Assembly (NCBI RefSeq): GCF_026626635.1
Contig: NZ_JAPNKA010000001.1
Location: forward strand, 3,410,001 to 3,474,000
DNA length: 64,000 bases
Direction: 5' to 3'
Source: Archangium lansingense
GTDB lineage: Bacteria > Myxococcota > Myxococcia > Myxococcales > Myxococcaceae
Below are positions 15,459 through 24,590 of the stretch, piece after piece. The notes beneath the pieces were generated by a model. It searched no databases. It was given only the letters and a program-made list of their open reading frames with translations, and was not told the DNA's origin. Each line of letters begins with the position of its first letter. The stretch's first letter is position 1. The translations under genes were made by a program, and so were the position numbers.

Positions 15459-18400
15459 TTGCCACCTCCGACGAGGCCCTCGGGGTAGAGCAGGTCCGAG
15501 GCGATGGCTTCCTTGGGCTCCTTGAGCACCGGGTACTCCTTGGGCCGGAAGCGGTGGAGCGACTCGAGCGTCTTCTTGGTCCACTCGTTGGAGATGCGGC
15601 TCTTGCGCGCCTCCTGGATGGTGGCGGCGTAGCTCTCGACGGCCGAGTCCTCGAGGGTCGCCGTCTGCTGGGCGAGCAGGTCCTGGTAGGTGACGACGGC
15701 CTCCTCGCCGAGCCGCTTCACTTCGGGGGGGACGGGCGTCTCGATGATGGTGTTGGCGAAGCGCTCCAGGGCGTAGCCACGGCGGTAGAGCGCGGCGAGT
15801 GTCCACTCCAGTTGCTTGTAGGGGTAGACGCGAGCGTAGGCTTCGTTGACGGACTTCATCCCGTTGCGCTTGGCGGTGAAGCTGCGCTCGAGCGCCTTGC
15901 CCCTGCCGCCGATCTTGAGCTTGTCGAAGCCGCGGAACACGGCCTCGGCGAGCTGGAAGCGGCTGAATGCGGCGGCATTGGCGGCGCGCGGCTGGGCATC
16001 CGGCTGGAGCTTGCGGCGGTCGAACTCGTCGGCGGCGGCCGCATAGGCGCGCAGGGCCTCCTTCTCGTTCTTCTGCTTCGCCCACGCATCGCCGATGCGG
16101 CGCTTCGCCTCCACCACCAACTCCACCTGGGCGGGTTGGGAGGAGAACTTGCGCACGAAGGCCTCCAGCGCGCGGATCTCTCCCTTCCAGTCCTCGCGCT
16201 TCTCGAGGATGAGGGCGGCGCGGTACTGGTTGCGCGGTGCGTCCTCGGCATTGGGGAAGAGCTCGGCGTAGCGCTGGAAGGCGGCGGCGGCCTCGGCGTA
16301 GCGTTGCTGGCCCTCGAGCAGGTTGCCGGCGTTGAAGAGCGCGGCCTCGCGGTCCTTGGAAGCGGGGTAGTCCTTCACCAGCTTCTGGTAGCTCTCCACG
16401 GCCTTGTCGAAGTCGTAGGATTTCTCCGCGTTGAGGGCCACGCGGAAGAGGGCGCCGTCAGCCAGGGGCGAGGAGGGGTACTCGCGGTAGATGCGCTCGT
16501 AGAGCTTGAGGGCCGAGTCGAAGCGCTGGGTCTTCTCGTAGGCCACGGCGGCGTTGTTGAGGGCCTTGTCGGCGAACTCGTGGCGGGGAGCCTCGTTGAC
16601 GAGCTCGATGTACTTGGCGGCGGCCTCCTCGTACTTGCCCTCGGCGAGGAGCTGGTCGGCGAGCTTGAAGCGGCCAGCGAGCTTGAAGCGGACCAGGTCC
16701 TTGTGCAGGTCGCTCTTGGGGTCGATGACGTCCTTGTTGGAGGCGAGCTGTCCGCTGACCTCCTCGACGCTCTTCCAGTCCTGGTCGATGAGGAAGGTCT
16801 CCACGATGAGGTTGGTGGAGAAGCGGGCCACCTCGTGCTGGGGGTACGCCTTCACGATGGCTTCGAAGCGGCGGCGCGCCTCGGGGAAGTTGTCGTGGGC
16901 GTAGTACAGCTCAGCGGCCTTGTAGGCGATGCCGGGGCTGCGCTCGCTCTTGGGGAGCTTCGCCACGTGGGTGTCCGAGGCGGCCACCAGCTTCGCCTCC
17001 AGCGCGGTGAGGTCCGAGGGCTTGATGGGCTGGCCCTCGGGGCGTTCGCTGGAGCGCAGCGGGGTGGGGGCGGGCTGCTTGCCGGCCTTGATGTCCACCT
17101 CGAGCTGCTTCTGCGAGGAGAGCACCGCGCTGAAGGCGGACTCGGCGAAGTACTTGTTGCCCTGGGTCGAGTCGCGCACCACCTCGTAGTGCTTCGCGGC
17201 CTCGCCGAACTGCAGCGAGTTGTAGAGACACTCCGCGGCGTAGAACTCGATCTCGTAGGCGTTCTTGCTGCGCGGGAAGCGCTCCAGGTACTTGCTGTAG
17301 CCAGAGGCGGCCAGCTCGAAGCTGGCCTTGGCCTGGTCGAACTTGCCCTCCTGCTTGAACACCAGGGCCTGCTGGTGGTGATAGATGGCGCTGGAGTAGA
17401 GGCTCTTCTCCGTCAGGTCGTTCGCGGTGGCCAGCACGTCCGGGTCGCGCTCGTGCTTCTGGTACCACTGGGAGCCGGGTGAGTAGAGCTCGGAGAGCTT
17501 CTGGGCCTCGAGGGAGGACTCGGTCAGCTTGCGGTCGCGCTCGTAGGCCTGGACGATCTTCTGTTGGAGCTGCGGAGCCTCCGGCGAGAGGGGGTCCTTC
17601 TCCAGCACCAACTTGTAAGCGTCGATGGCCGCCGCGTGGTTGGTCTGGTCGAAGAAGACGTCACCCAGGCGCCGGTACACCTCGGGCTCATAGGGGCGGG
17701 GGCCGATCTTCGCGAAGTAATTCTTGGCCTTGTCGAGCCCGCCCCAGGTCTCGTCGGCGAAGGAGATGGCCGTGTACTGGAGCGCCTCGTTGCGCAGGTC
17801 GCCGCCGCCGGCCTCATCGCCCTGGGCGGCGCGCTGGGCCTCGTAGACATCCACCAGCGCGATGAACCGGTCGACGGCCTCGTCGAAGCGGTCCATGCGG
17901 TAGTACGTCCACCCCAGCTTGTAGAGGGCCTTGTCGTAGAGCGGGTGCGAGGTGTCGCGGATGGCGGCCTCGTACGCCTCGGCGGCCTTGGTGAGCGCGT
18001 CGGGGTCGTTATAGGCGTCGAAGTAGTACTCGCCGATGCGCACCCACGCCTCGGTGGTGAAGCGGCTGGTGGGGTATTGGGTGATGAGCTGCTGGTAGGT
18101 GGCGCGGCCGTCCTCGAAGGCGTTCTGTTTCTCCAGGCAATAGCCGAGCAGGTACAAGGCGCCGTCGTTGAGCCGGTAGTCCGGGAAGCGGGAGAGGAGC
18201 TTCCGGTAGAGGGTGATGGACGGGTTGAAGTCCGGCTGCGGCTCGGGCGGGGGCTCGGCGCTCTCGGGGAGGGCGCGCAGCTTGTCCTCGTGCTCGCGCA
18301 TGGCCACGAGGTGCGTGTCGCTGGAGCGCTCGTAGTACAGCTCCGCCAGGCGGAACATGACGTCCGGCGTGTAGCGGGGCTCGTCGGGGTAGCGCCGGAG

Positions 18401-18757
18401 GAACTCCTCGAAGCGGGCGATGGCCTCCAGACGCTCCAGGCGCTCCTGGGCCTCCATGTCGGAGATGGCCCGCTCGTACGAGTCCGCCAGCCGGTCGCGC
18501 CTGTCCTGGTACTTCCTCTCGATGAGGCGCTGGATCTCCCGCTTGTACTCGCGAGACTCCTCCTCGTAGCGCTGGACGGCCTCGCTCAGCTCCTCCAGCA
18601 GCTTCTCTTGCTCGGGCGTGCGGCCCAGGCCGGAGAAGCGAGAGGGGGCCTGTTGCTGCGGAGGGGCTTCCGCGGCTGCCTCCGGACGTGCCACGTCCTG
18701 CGCGGCGGCGCGCGCGGTGGCCAGCGTCAGCAGGGTGAGGAGCAGGGAGCGGCGCAT
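15455..18757 (-). CDS. GltD (AgmU)-like large periplasmic TPR protein
   Basis: 1100 residues with a signal peptide (MRRSLLLTLLTLATARAAAQ). A charged coiled coil at about 45-110 precedes about 18-20 TPR/Sel1-like helical repeats to near residue 1040. Units such as ALYLLGYCLEKQNAFEDG, DKALYKLGWTYYRMDRFDEA and SKDREAALFNAGNLLEGQQ are easily read. AgmU/GltD of M. xanthus is a similarly sized TPR protein spread through the periplasm that forms moving helical assemblies with the Glt complex. Its stop overlaps the GltE-like start, so the two are translationally coupled. The 106 bases upstream (18758-18863) separate it from two atypical lipoprotein genes. Confidence 0.82.
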   Translation of the reverse strand: MRRSLLLTLLTLATARAAAQDVARPEAAAEAPPQQQAPSRFSGLGRTPEQEKLLEELSEAVQRYEEESREYKREIQRLIERKYQDRRDRLADSYERAISDMEAQERLERLEAIARFEEFLRRYPDEPRYTPDVMFRLAELYYERSSDTHLVAMREHEDKLRALPESAEPPPEPQPDFNPSITLYRKLLSRFPDYRLNDGALYLLGYCLEKQNAFEDGRATYQQLITQYPTSRFTTEAWVRIGEYYFDAYNDPDALTKAAEAYEAAIRDTSHPLYDKALYKLGWTYYRMDRFDEAVDRFIALVDVYEAQRAAQGDEAGGGDLRNEALQYTAISFADETWGGLDKAKNYFAKIGPRPYEPEVYRRLGDVFFDQTNHAAAIDAYKLVLEKDPLSPEAPQLQQKIVQAYERDRKLTESSLEAQKLSELYSPGSQWYQKHERDPDVLATANDLTEKSLYSSAIYHHQQALVFKQEGKFDQAKASFELAASGYSKYLERFPRSKNAYEIEFYAAECLYNSLQFGEAAKHYEVVRDSTQGNKYFAESAFSAVLSSQKQLEVDIKAGKQPAPTPLRSSERPEGQPIKPSDLTALEAKLVAASDTHVAKLPKSERSPGIAYKAAELYYAHDNFPEARRRFEAIVKAYPQHEVARFSTNLIVETFLIDQDWKSVEEVSGQLASNKDVIDPKSDLHKDLVRFKLAGRFKLADQLLAEGKYEEAAAKYIELVNEAPRHEFADKALNNAAVAYEKTQRFDSALKLYERIYREYPSSPLADGALFRVALNAEKSYDFDKAVESYQKLVKDYPASKDREAALFNAGNLLEGQQRYAEAAAAFQRYAELFPNAEDAPRNQYRAALILEKREDWKGEIRALEAFVRKFSSQPAQVELVVEAKRRIGDAWAKQKNEKEALRAYAAAADEFDRRKLQPDAQPRAANAAAFSRFQLAEAVFRGFDKLKIGGRGKALERSFTAKRNGMKSVNEAYARVYPYKQLEWTLAALYRRGYALERFANTIIETPVPPEVKRLGEEAVVTYQDLLAQQTATLEDSAVESYAATIQEARKSRISNEWTKKTLESLHRFRPKEYPVLKEPKEAIASDLLYPEGLVGGGK

Positions 18758-18863
18758 CGAATTCTCCGCATCCTAGCCAACGCGGTGGATGGCTCCCAAG
18801 GACTGTCGGGCCGGGGCAGGCAGGCGAGCGGCCAGGCGGGAGGCCCGAGCACCTCCTCGCCGC

Positions 18864-19544
18864 TCAACCCGCGTCAGGCGGGGAAACCGGGGACGGGACT
18901 CCCGGTGAACCTCCGTCCGGAGCCTGAGTGCCGCCGTCCGGAACTGGGGAACCGGCGTCAGGTGAGTCGGGGGCAGGGGGAGTGGGTGGGGACTCCGGGG
19001 TCGGATGGCGGGTGCCTCCGTCGAACCATGACGAAGGGAGGTTGGGATCCGGCCTGCCAAACAGGCCGCCCACCTGTGATTCTGGAACAGGAGTGCCTCG
19101 CGGTTCCTGAGCCGTGGTCTCGGAGGCCGGGTTCAAATCCTCGGGCTCACCGTCGAACAGGCGGCGGAGGATGCGGCCATCGGTGCTGATGGCATACTTC
19201 GCGCCCCCGTCCAGAACCATGACCTTCTGTTCACAAGCCCTTGGGTTCGCGGAGATATCCACGAAGATGATATCTCCCTGGCGAATGACTCGATAGAGAT
19301 GAGATTCTTGTCTGTCCCAGCACCACCGGCTTTTGTATCCCGGAGGAATGAAGTCATTGGCGGCAATGCTGATGGCCCTGAGTGTCACACCGTCCAGTTC
19401 ATACGGTTGACCCTGCTTTCCAACGATGGTTGCGAAGTTTTCGTAGAAGTTCGGGAACCGGATGGATGGGTCTTCTGGAGGCGGTTTCGGGAACAGGGCG
19501 CAGCTTGAGGTCAGCAGGATGGTCAGAATGAGTGGATATTTCAT
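18864..19544 (-). CDS. hypothetical lipoprotein with Pro/Gly-rich tail (inserted pair, gene 2)
   Basis: 226 residues. A lipoprotein signal (MKYPLILTILLTSSCALF) is followed by a compact domain of about 110 residues with two Cys (KSRWCWDRQESH and NPRACEQKVMVLDGGAKYAIS). The last 85 residues are a low-complexity Pro/Asp/Gly tail (PTPPAPDSPDAGSPVPDGG), probably a wall-spanning or surface linker. The start ATG lies inside the stop of the upstream JAMM-like gene (TCATG overlap on the reverse strand), so the two form one unit. The N-terminal half has visibly lower GC than its neighbours. No family recognised. The pair interrupts the otherwise continuous GltD-TPR gene order, suggesting later insertion. 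Confidence 0.75.
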   Translation of the reverse strand: MKYPLILTILLTSSCALFPKPPPEDPSIRFPNFYENFATIVGKQGQPYELDGVTLRAISIAANDFIPPGYKSRWCWDRQESHLYRVIRQGDIIFVDISANPRACEQKVMVLDGGAKYAISTDGRILRRLFDGEPEDLNPASETTAQEPRGTPVPESQVGGLFGRPDPNLPSSWFDGGTRHPTPESPPTPPAPDSPDAGSPVPDGGTQAPDGGSPGVPSPVSPPDAG

Positions 19545-20308
19545 GGCACATCCTTGTCAAGGCAGGAGGCACTCGTTTCCTTGATGGAAAATCCGACCCC
19601 ATCTGTATGCCAATCAACGATGCCCGTTTGCTCGCAATGCCATTGCCCTGCTGTCTTGGACCACTTCCTGATTTGATGAGCTGCTGGGATGTATTGATGA
19701 AAGCCGTCACACGAAGGCTCTGTTGCCTTATTCGAGAAGAACGCGACGATTGAGAGTTGCAATACCCCGTCCTTCGTGGAGCTTCCAAAGCCGTGCTTCG
19801 CCCCTTTGGCGACAATGAGCCGGATGTCGTCTCGGGAAATCGTGCTTCCGTGAGGATGATTGTGAAGGGCGAAAATGTATTTGAGACTTTCCGGCGGATA
19901 GCGTGGATCCTTCACATATGAAGGGAGCAAGCAGCTTCTCTTCCCCTCCAGATCGTCAAGGTTATGCTGATCCGTCAGCATGCTCATTTCGTACTTGCGC
20001 TCAGGGGTGTAGTAGAGCCAAGCACAGTACTCGCTTGAGATCCTCCAGCGAAGCGGGAAGTCCTGCTCTCCAACGCGCCCAGCGTTCGCATTCGGTTTTG
20101 AAAGAATGAGCGAGCACGCGGCGAGCAGAGCATCCGAATAGGTGTCGAAGGAGCCAAAGCCCGGCATCGGTCCTGGAAGAAACTCCAGGGGAGGTTCTCC
20201 TGAATTGGGGCGCACGACGCCTTCAATGGGTTGGGGCGTTGAACATCCTGAGAGCATTAGCGCCGAAGCCAGCAGGACTTCCGGTAACCATGAGCACTCG
20301 TACGACAT
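19541..20308 (-). CDS. lipoprotein with a JAMM/MPN-like metalloprotease motif (inserted pair, gene 1)
   Basis: 255 residues. The N-terminus is a lipoprotein signal (VLLASALMLSGCSTP). A central domain contains ALHNHPHGSTISRDDIRLI, close to the JAMM zinc motif H-x-H-x7-S-x2-D (RadC reads HNHPSGDPEPSGQD) but with six rather than seven residues before the serine. Four to six cysteines in the mature part suggest a disulfide-bonded exported domain. A JAMM fold on a lipoprotein would be a peptidase or binding module facing the periplasm or surface; catalysis is unproven. Codon use is AT-richer than in the flanking motility genes. It overlaps the next lipoprotein gene by 4 bases. 22 bases separate it from the TPR/coiled-coil gene upstream. 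Confidence 0.65.
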   Translation of the reverse strand: MSYECSWLPEVLLASALMLSGCSTPQPIEGVVRPNSGEPPLEFLPGPMPGFGSFDTYSDALLAACSLILSKPNANAGRVGEQDFPLRWRISSEYCAWLYYTPERKYEMSMLTDQHNLDDLEGKRSCLLPSYVKDPRYPPESLKYIFALHNHPHGSTISRDDIRLIVAKGAKHGFGSSTKDGVLQLSIVAFFSNKATEPSCDGFHQYIPAAHQIRKWSKTAGQWHCEQTGIVDWHTDGVGFSIKETSASCLDKDVP

Positions 20309-20330
20309 GTGTTCCTTTCAGAGGCCAGGG

Positions 20331-22697
20331 CTAGTTCTCGTCCTTGAGGACTTCCTCGAACTCCTTCTCCAGGTCGCGCAGATCCTTGTCCTTCTGCGCG
20401 GAGAGCTTTTGGATCTCCGTCGTCTTGTCCTGCTTGCGGGTGAAGGCCACGTCCACCAGCCCCACGTCCGCTTTGAGGACGAGGTCATAGAACTGCTTGC
20501 GCACCTTCTGGATGCTCTCGAAGGCGATGCGGCCCACCAGGTTGCGCGCGTCTCCGGACACGCTGGCCACTTCCTGGTGGTAGCTCTGCAAGATCTGCTG
20601 CTCGGCCAGCACCTTGCCCTTGATGACCTCTCCGCGCCGCTGCACCTGGGCGCGCAGCACTTGCCGGGCCGTGTCCACTCGGGTGCGCAGGGCCTCGGAG
20701 CGCTGGCGCGTCTCGTGCGTCCGGGCCACCAGCGCCGCATCCTCCCCAGACAATCGGGCCTCGGCGGCGGTCAGCAGCCCGTGCTCGCGCTGGAGCGTCT
20801 CTCGGTACTGCACCCGCAGGACCTCCTCGCCGGAGACGAAGGCACTGGCGGAGGCTCGCTCATTCGCCAGACGAGAGCGGAGCTGCTTCAGCTCGGCCTC
20901 GAGCGCCCCCACCGTCTGCTCCTCGTTGTGAAGCTGGGCGAGGAACTCCTTCTCATCCTCGGGCTGGCTGGTGCGCTCCGCGCGCGTGTCCTCCAGCCAC
21001 TTGCGCACCGCGGTGGAGATGGCGCTCATGCTCTGCAGCTCGAAGCCCAGCTGGAATGCGTCGCGATCCAGCTCATCCACCCGGGCCTGCATCCGCTCCC
21101 GCCGTGCCTCCAGCTCCTGCTGGTTGGTGGGCAGGCTGGCCAGGCGCACGCCCAGGGCCTCGCGCTCGCGGCGCACGGCCTCCAGCGCGGTGAGCTCCTC
21201 GGGTTGCAACCGGCCCCGCAGCACGTCGCCCTCCACCTGCACCAGCCACTGCTCCGCCCGCACCAGCGCGCTGTCCACCGCGTCCGCCCGCTGGTAGCCC
21301 TCCTGCAGCTCGGGGAACACCTGGAGGCCGCGCTCGTCCAGGGCCTGCAGGATGCGCGTGGCGATGTCCTTCGACTCGTCCACGCCCTGCCGGCTGCTGT
21401 CGAGGTCCTTCTGCATCCGCACCGCGTCCGCCACCTCCACCTGCGTGGTGGCGAACTTGAGCGCCATTGGCGGCAGCAGCGTGGTGATGTCCAGGGTGCG
21501 CTCGTTGCGCGCCAGCAGCTTGTCGAAATACGCGACAGGGTCCTGGTTCGCCTTCAGCAGCGTGTCCACCTGGTCGTGCACCGGCTTGTAGGTGCTGATG
21601 AGCTCCTCGTACGTGGCGGTGGCCTCCTCGTACTTGCGCAGCTTGAGCTGTAGGTGTCCCAAGAGGATGCGGGCGTCGGGGGCGATGGGGGACTCGGGCC
21701 CCACCAGCAGGAGGATGTCGGTGGCGTTCTTCGCCTTCTCGAAGTCCCCCTTCTTCACGTGCACCCAGGCCATCTCGTAGAGCGAGTCCACGAAGGACTC
21801 GCTGTCGCGCGGAATCTCCGCGTACCGGTCGAGCGCCTCGTCATACCGCCCCAGCTCGTAGAGCAGCCGCCCCAGCGACAGGCTCGCCAGCTCCTTGAGC
21901 CGCTGCAGCTCCGGCTCCTGCACCGCCTCGGTGGCCAGGGGCCGGAACTGCTCCACGGCACCCGCGTAGTCGCCCTCCTGCACGGACAGCACGCCGAGGA
22001 AGTACGCGCTCTGCTTCTGGAACTTCCCCCCGGCGGTGCTGGCCAGGGGTTGGAAGGCTGCTCGGGCCCGCTGGCGCCGCTCCGGGTCTGGCAGGTCCGT
22101 CCGCTTGAAGAGCCACTTGGCGTAGACGTAGTCGAGCTCCGGCGGGAGCTGGCCGCCCGACAAGCGCCGCGCCCGCTCGATGTACTCGTCGAGCCCGGTG
22201 AACTGGTTGAGCCGGCCGGCGATCTCCAGGTAGCGCGCGAGCGCATCCCGGTAGTGCTTCGTGTCGCTCAGCGTGAGCAGCTCGCGCAGGTAGATGCGCG
22301 CACCGATGTAGTTCTGCTGCCGGTAGAGGGAGTCTCCCAGATAGAAGAGCGCATCCGGGTAGCGCCCCTGGGCGCGGAACTTCGGGTCGCCCACCAGGTC
22401 GTAGAAGAGCACCGAGGCAGCGGCCCAGTCCTCCAGCAGGTATTGAATCTCTCCGTTGGAGAAGCGCCGCAGCCTCAGCTCGTCGTCACCGGGCTCGGGG
22501 CGCTGGGTGTACTGCGTCTCGACGAAGCGGATGTTCTCCTCGGCGGCCTTGAGCTGCCCGGACACCTGGTCCAGCCGTGAGGTCAGCTCGACGGCGGACG
22601 GGCGAGGCGCGGGCGGCTTCTCCTCGGCGCGCGCAGACCCGGGGGCCAGGAGCGCGGTGGCCGCGAGCAGCAGGGCTTGGAGGCGCGACGTACCCAA
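20331..22697 (-). CDS. secreted TPR and coiled-coil protein of the mgl operon
   Basis: 788 residues. The start is TTG 22697, nine bases after the upstream stop, giving a signal peptide (MGTSRLQALLLAATALLAPGSARA). The first part (60-330) has TPR-like helical repeats (PDALFYLGDSLYRQQNYIGA; RFSNGEIQYLLEDWAAASVL). From about 400 to 788 it becomes long charged coiled coil (TALEAVRREREALGVRLASL; QTVGALEAELKQLRSRLA). The mix resembles periplasmic scaffold proteins of the Glt type (GltC is a TPR protein of similar size), but no exact family is claimed. Its place between mglA and the GltD-like gene argues for a structural role in the motility complex or in polysaccharide export. Confidence 0.75.
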   Translation of the reverse strand: MGTSRLQALLLAATALLAPGSARAEEKPPAPRPSAVELTSRLDQVSGQLKAAEENIRFVETQYTQRPEPGDDELRLRRFSNGEIQYLLEDWAAASVLFYDLVGDPKFRAQGRYPDALFYLGDSLYRQQNYIGARIYLRELLTLSDTKHYRDALARYLEIAGRLNQFTGLDEYIERARRLSGGQLPPELDYVYAKWLFKRTDLPDPERRQRARAAFQPLASTAGGKFQKQSAYFLGVLSVQEGDYAGAVEQFRPLATEAVQEPELQRLKELASLSLGRLLYELGRYDEALDRYAEIPRDSESFVDSLYEMAWVHVKKGDFEKAKNATDILLLVGPESPIAPDARILLGHLQLKLRKYEEATATYEELISTYKPVHDQVDTLLKANQDPVAYFDKLLARNERTLDITTLLPPMALKFATTQVEVADAVRMQKDLDSSRQGVDESKDIATRILQALDERGLQVFPELQEGYQRADAVDSALVRAEQWLVQVEGDVLRGRLQPEELTALEAVRREREALGVRLASLPTNQQELEARRERMQARVDELDRDAFQLGFELQSMSAISTAVRKWLEDTRAERTSQPEDEKEFLAQLHNEEQTVGALEAELKQLRSRLANERASASAFVSGEEVLRVQYRETLQREHGLLTAAEARLSGEDAALVARTHETRQRSEALRTRVDTARQVLRAQVQRRGEVIKGKVLAEQQILQSYHQEVASVSGDARNLVGRIAFESIQKVRKQFYDLVLKADVGLVDVAFTRKQDKTTEIQKLSAQKDKDLRDLEKEFEEVLKDEN

Positions 22698-22706
22698 GGC
22701 CGGCCC

Positions 22707-23462
22707 CTACTTCGTTTCGGAGGCCGCGGCGGGAGGCGGCGAGGCGGCGTCCGAGGCCGGCTGCTGCTTTCCGGAGTCGCGCGACGACTCGATGTCGTAG
22801 CGCACCGCCGGCCGGTCCTGCAGGTCCGTGGTCAGTCCTCCCTTTTCGAATCCCACCACGCGCACCGTCGTCACCTTCCCCGGCTCCGCGTTGAAGGTGT
22901 AGCTGGACTGCACCTTGAACCGGTAGCCCTCGAGGTAGCTGAACACCCCGAAGCCATGGCCCCGGTAGACGAGCCGCACCGCCACCTGGTGCTGGCCCGG
23001 CACGATGCGGCCGTTGAAAATCTCGAACTCCTGGCGCTTGGACAGCTCCGCCGTCTCGTCCGTGCGGGTGTAGATGGGCGCGCCGTCCAGCGCGTACACC
23101 ACCGACTCCAGCACGAACGAGTCGCCCATCTCGTTGCGGTGGAAGAGCACTGCGCGCGCTCCGGTGGAGAGGTCTCCTCCGAGCACCGTCTCCTGCAAGA
23201 GCTGCAGGCGCGCCTTGGAGCGGTAGATCTTCTCCTTCAGGTCGACGACCTGCTCCTCGAGCGTCCTCACCCGGGTGTTGAAGGCCTCGTCCGCCGTACG
23301 TACCTGCGTGTCCGCGGGAGCCTGGGCCGTGGTTGCGGGCGCCGAGGCCTCCGTGGACGCGGGGGCAGAAACAGCAGCAGGGCCCTGCTGCGCGAAGGCA
23401 GGGGCCCACAAGGCCGTGCCTGCCACGGCCAGCACTCGGAGGGTGAGGGATGCGAAGCGCAC
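22707..23462 (-). CDS. secreted protein of unknown function downstream of mglA
   Basis: 251 residues with a signal peptide (MRFASLTLRVLAVAGTALWAPAFAQ), an Ala/Pro/Thr linker, a coiled coil (about 55-95, RVRTLEEQVVDLKEKIYRSK) and a beta-rich domain (about 105-215) with YALDGAPIYTRTDETAELSK and VRLVYRGHGFGVFSYLEGYR. It ends in a disordered Ser/Ala/Pro tail. The coiled-coil plus beta-sandwich form suggests a periplasmic oligomer. It follows mglA by 49 bases and is followed by the TPR/coiled-coil gene after 9 bases, so it is probably part of the mgl transcript. No known family recognised. Confidence 0.75.
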   Translation of the reverse strand: MRFASLTLRVLAVAGTALWAPAFAQQGPAAVSAPASTEASAPATTAQAPADTQVRTADEAFNTRVRTLEEQVVDLKEKIYRSKARLQLLQETVLGGDLSTGARAVLFHRNEMGDSFVLESVVYALDGAPIYTRTDETAELSKRQEFEIFNGRIVPGQHQVAVRLVYRGHGFGVFSYLEGYRFKVQSSYTFNAEPGKVTTVRVVGFEKGGLTTDLQDRPAVRYDIESSRDSGKQQPASDAASPPPAAASETK

Positions 23463-23511
23463 GAAAGAGCGACCTTGTCTGCGGGCGGACCCGAAGGCCC
23501 GCCCTGCGTGC

Positions 23512-24099
23512 TCAGCCGCCCTTCTTCAGCTCCGTCAGCACCAGCTTGGCCACCGCCTTGAGCGTGTCGAACACGCCCACGCCGGTGGGGGCCACCGCCT
23601 GGTACTCGGGGATGTTGCGCTGGTTGAGCGACTTGCGCATCTCCTCCACCGTCACCGCGTTGGGCAGGTCCCGCTTGTTGTACTGGATGACGTACGGGAT
23701 CTTGTTCAGGTCGTAGCCCTGCTCGGCCAGGTTGATGCGCAGGTTCTCCAACGACTCCATGTTGGCCTCCATGCGCTCCACCTGGCTGTCGGCGACGAAC
23801 ACCACGCCGTCCACGCCCTTGAGGATGAGCTTGCGGCTGGCGTCGTAGAACACCTGGCCGGGCACCGTGTAGAGGTGGAAGCGCGTCTTGAAGCCGCGGA
23901 TCTCACCCAGCGACAGCGGCAGGAAGTCGAAGAAGAGCGTGCGGTCCGTCTCCGTGGAGAGCGAGATGAGCTTGCCCTTCGTCTCCGCGGCGGTCTTGTT
24001 GTAGATGTACTGCAGGTTCGTCGTCTTCCCGCACAACCCGGGACCGTAGTAGACGATCTTGCAGTTGATTTCGCGAGACGAGTAGTTGATGAAGGACAT
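23512..24099 (-). CDS. mglA: MglA, Ras-like GTPase controlling motility polarity
   Basis: 195 residues. G-domain motifs: P-loop YYGPGLCGKTTNLQ (residues 17-30), switch regions around STETDRTLFFDFLPL (Thr replaces the usual Asp, a MglA-family hallmark), LYTVPGQVFYD, and QYNKRDLP for the NKxD box. In M. xanthus, MglA-GTP marks the leading pole, drives both type-IV-pilus and gliding motility and assembles the Glt complex; MglB is its GTPase-activating partner. Here mglB precedes by 11 bases, forming the standard mglBA operon. Downstream genes encode GltD/E/F/G-like proteins and an export pair, all on the same strand. Confidence 0.97.
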   Translation of the reverse strand: MSFINYSSREINCKIVYYGPGLCGKTTNLQYIYNKTAAETKGKLISLSTETDRTLFFDFLPLSLGEIRGFKTRFHLYTVPGQVFYDASRKLILKGVDGVVFVADSQVERMEANMESLENLRINLAEQGYDLNKIPYVIQYNKRDLPNAVTVEEMRKSLNQRNIPEYQAVAPTGVGVFDTLKAVAKLVLTELKKGG

Positions 24100-24110
24100 G
24101 GCTTCCCGGG

Positions 24111-24590
24111 TTACTCGCTGAAGAGGTTGTCGATATCGTCGTCGGAAATCTCGGCGAACGGAGAGCCGACCCCGGGACCATCCGTCTTCTTCACGAGGCT
24201 CTCGAAGATCTTGGTCAGCTCGTCACTGGCCTTCTTGATGCGCAAGCGCACCAAGCCGAGGCTGGTCCGGTTGTCGAAGATGACAACCAGCACCACCCGG
24301 CTCCCGACGATGGTCATGTACAGCGAGTCCTTGGCCCCTTCATGAAATTGATGGGGGAACTCGTTCTCGCCAATCAACTTCGCGAGGCCGCCCATCGCCG
24401 CCACGTTACCGGCCGTCAGCGACGCCAGTGAGGTGGTATCGATGTTCTGCGTCTGCCCAGCGGAAGAGATGAGTTGCCCGTTCTTGTCGACGAGGAACAC
24501 CACCTTCGCGTTCGCGTCCTTGGTCAGCCGGTCGCAAACCGCGTTGATCTTGGTGAACTCCTCTTCGTACATCACCAGTTGCGTGCCCAT
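24111..24590 (-). CDS. mglB: MglB, Roadblock/LC7 GTPase-activating protein for MglA
   Basis: 159 residues. A Roadblock/LC7 fold: amphipathic helix with INAVCDRLTKDANAKVVFLV, a glycine turn DKNGQLISSAG, strands and the helix ASLTAGNVAAMGGLAKL, then VGSRVVLVVIFDNRTSLG. MglB forms a homodimer that binds MglA and speeds GTP hydrolysis at the lagging pole. The C-terminal extension (from about 130, VKKTDGPGVGSPFAEISDDD) is acidic, as in M. xanthus, where this tail modulates nucleotide exchange. The likely ribosome site AGGAG is about 11 bases before ATG. First gene of the mgl operon. Confidence 0.95.
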   Translation of the reverse strand: MGTQLVMYEEEFTKINAVCDRLTKDANAKVVFLVDKNGQLISSAGQTQNIDTTSLASLTAGNVAAMGGLAKLIGENEFPHQFHEGAKDSLYMTIVGSRVVLVVIFDNRTSLGLVRLRIKKASDELTKIFESLVKKTDGPGVGSPFAEISDDDIDNLFSE

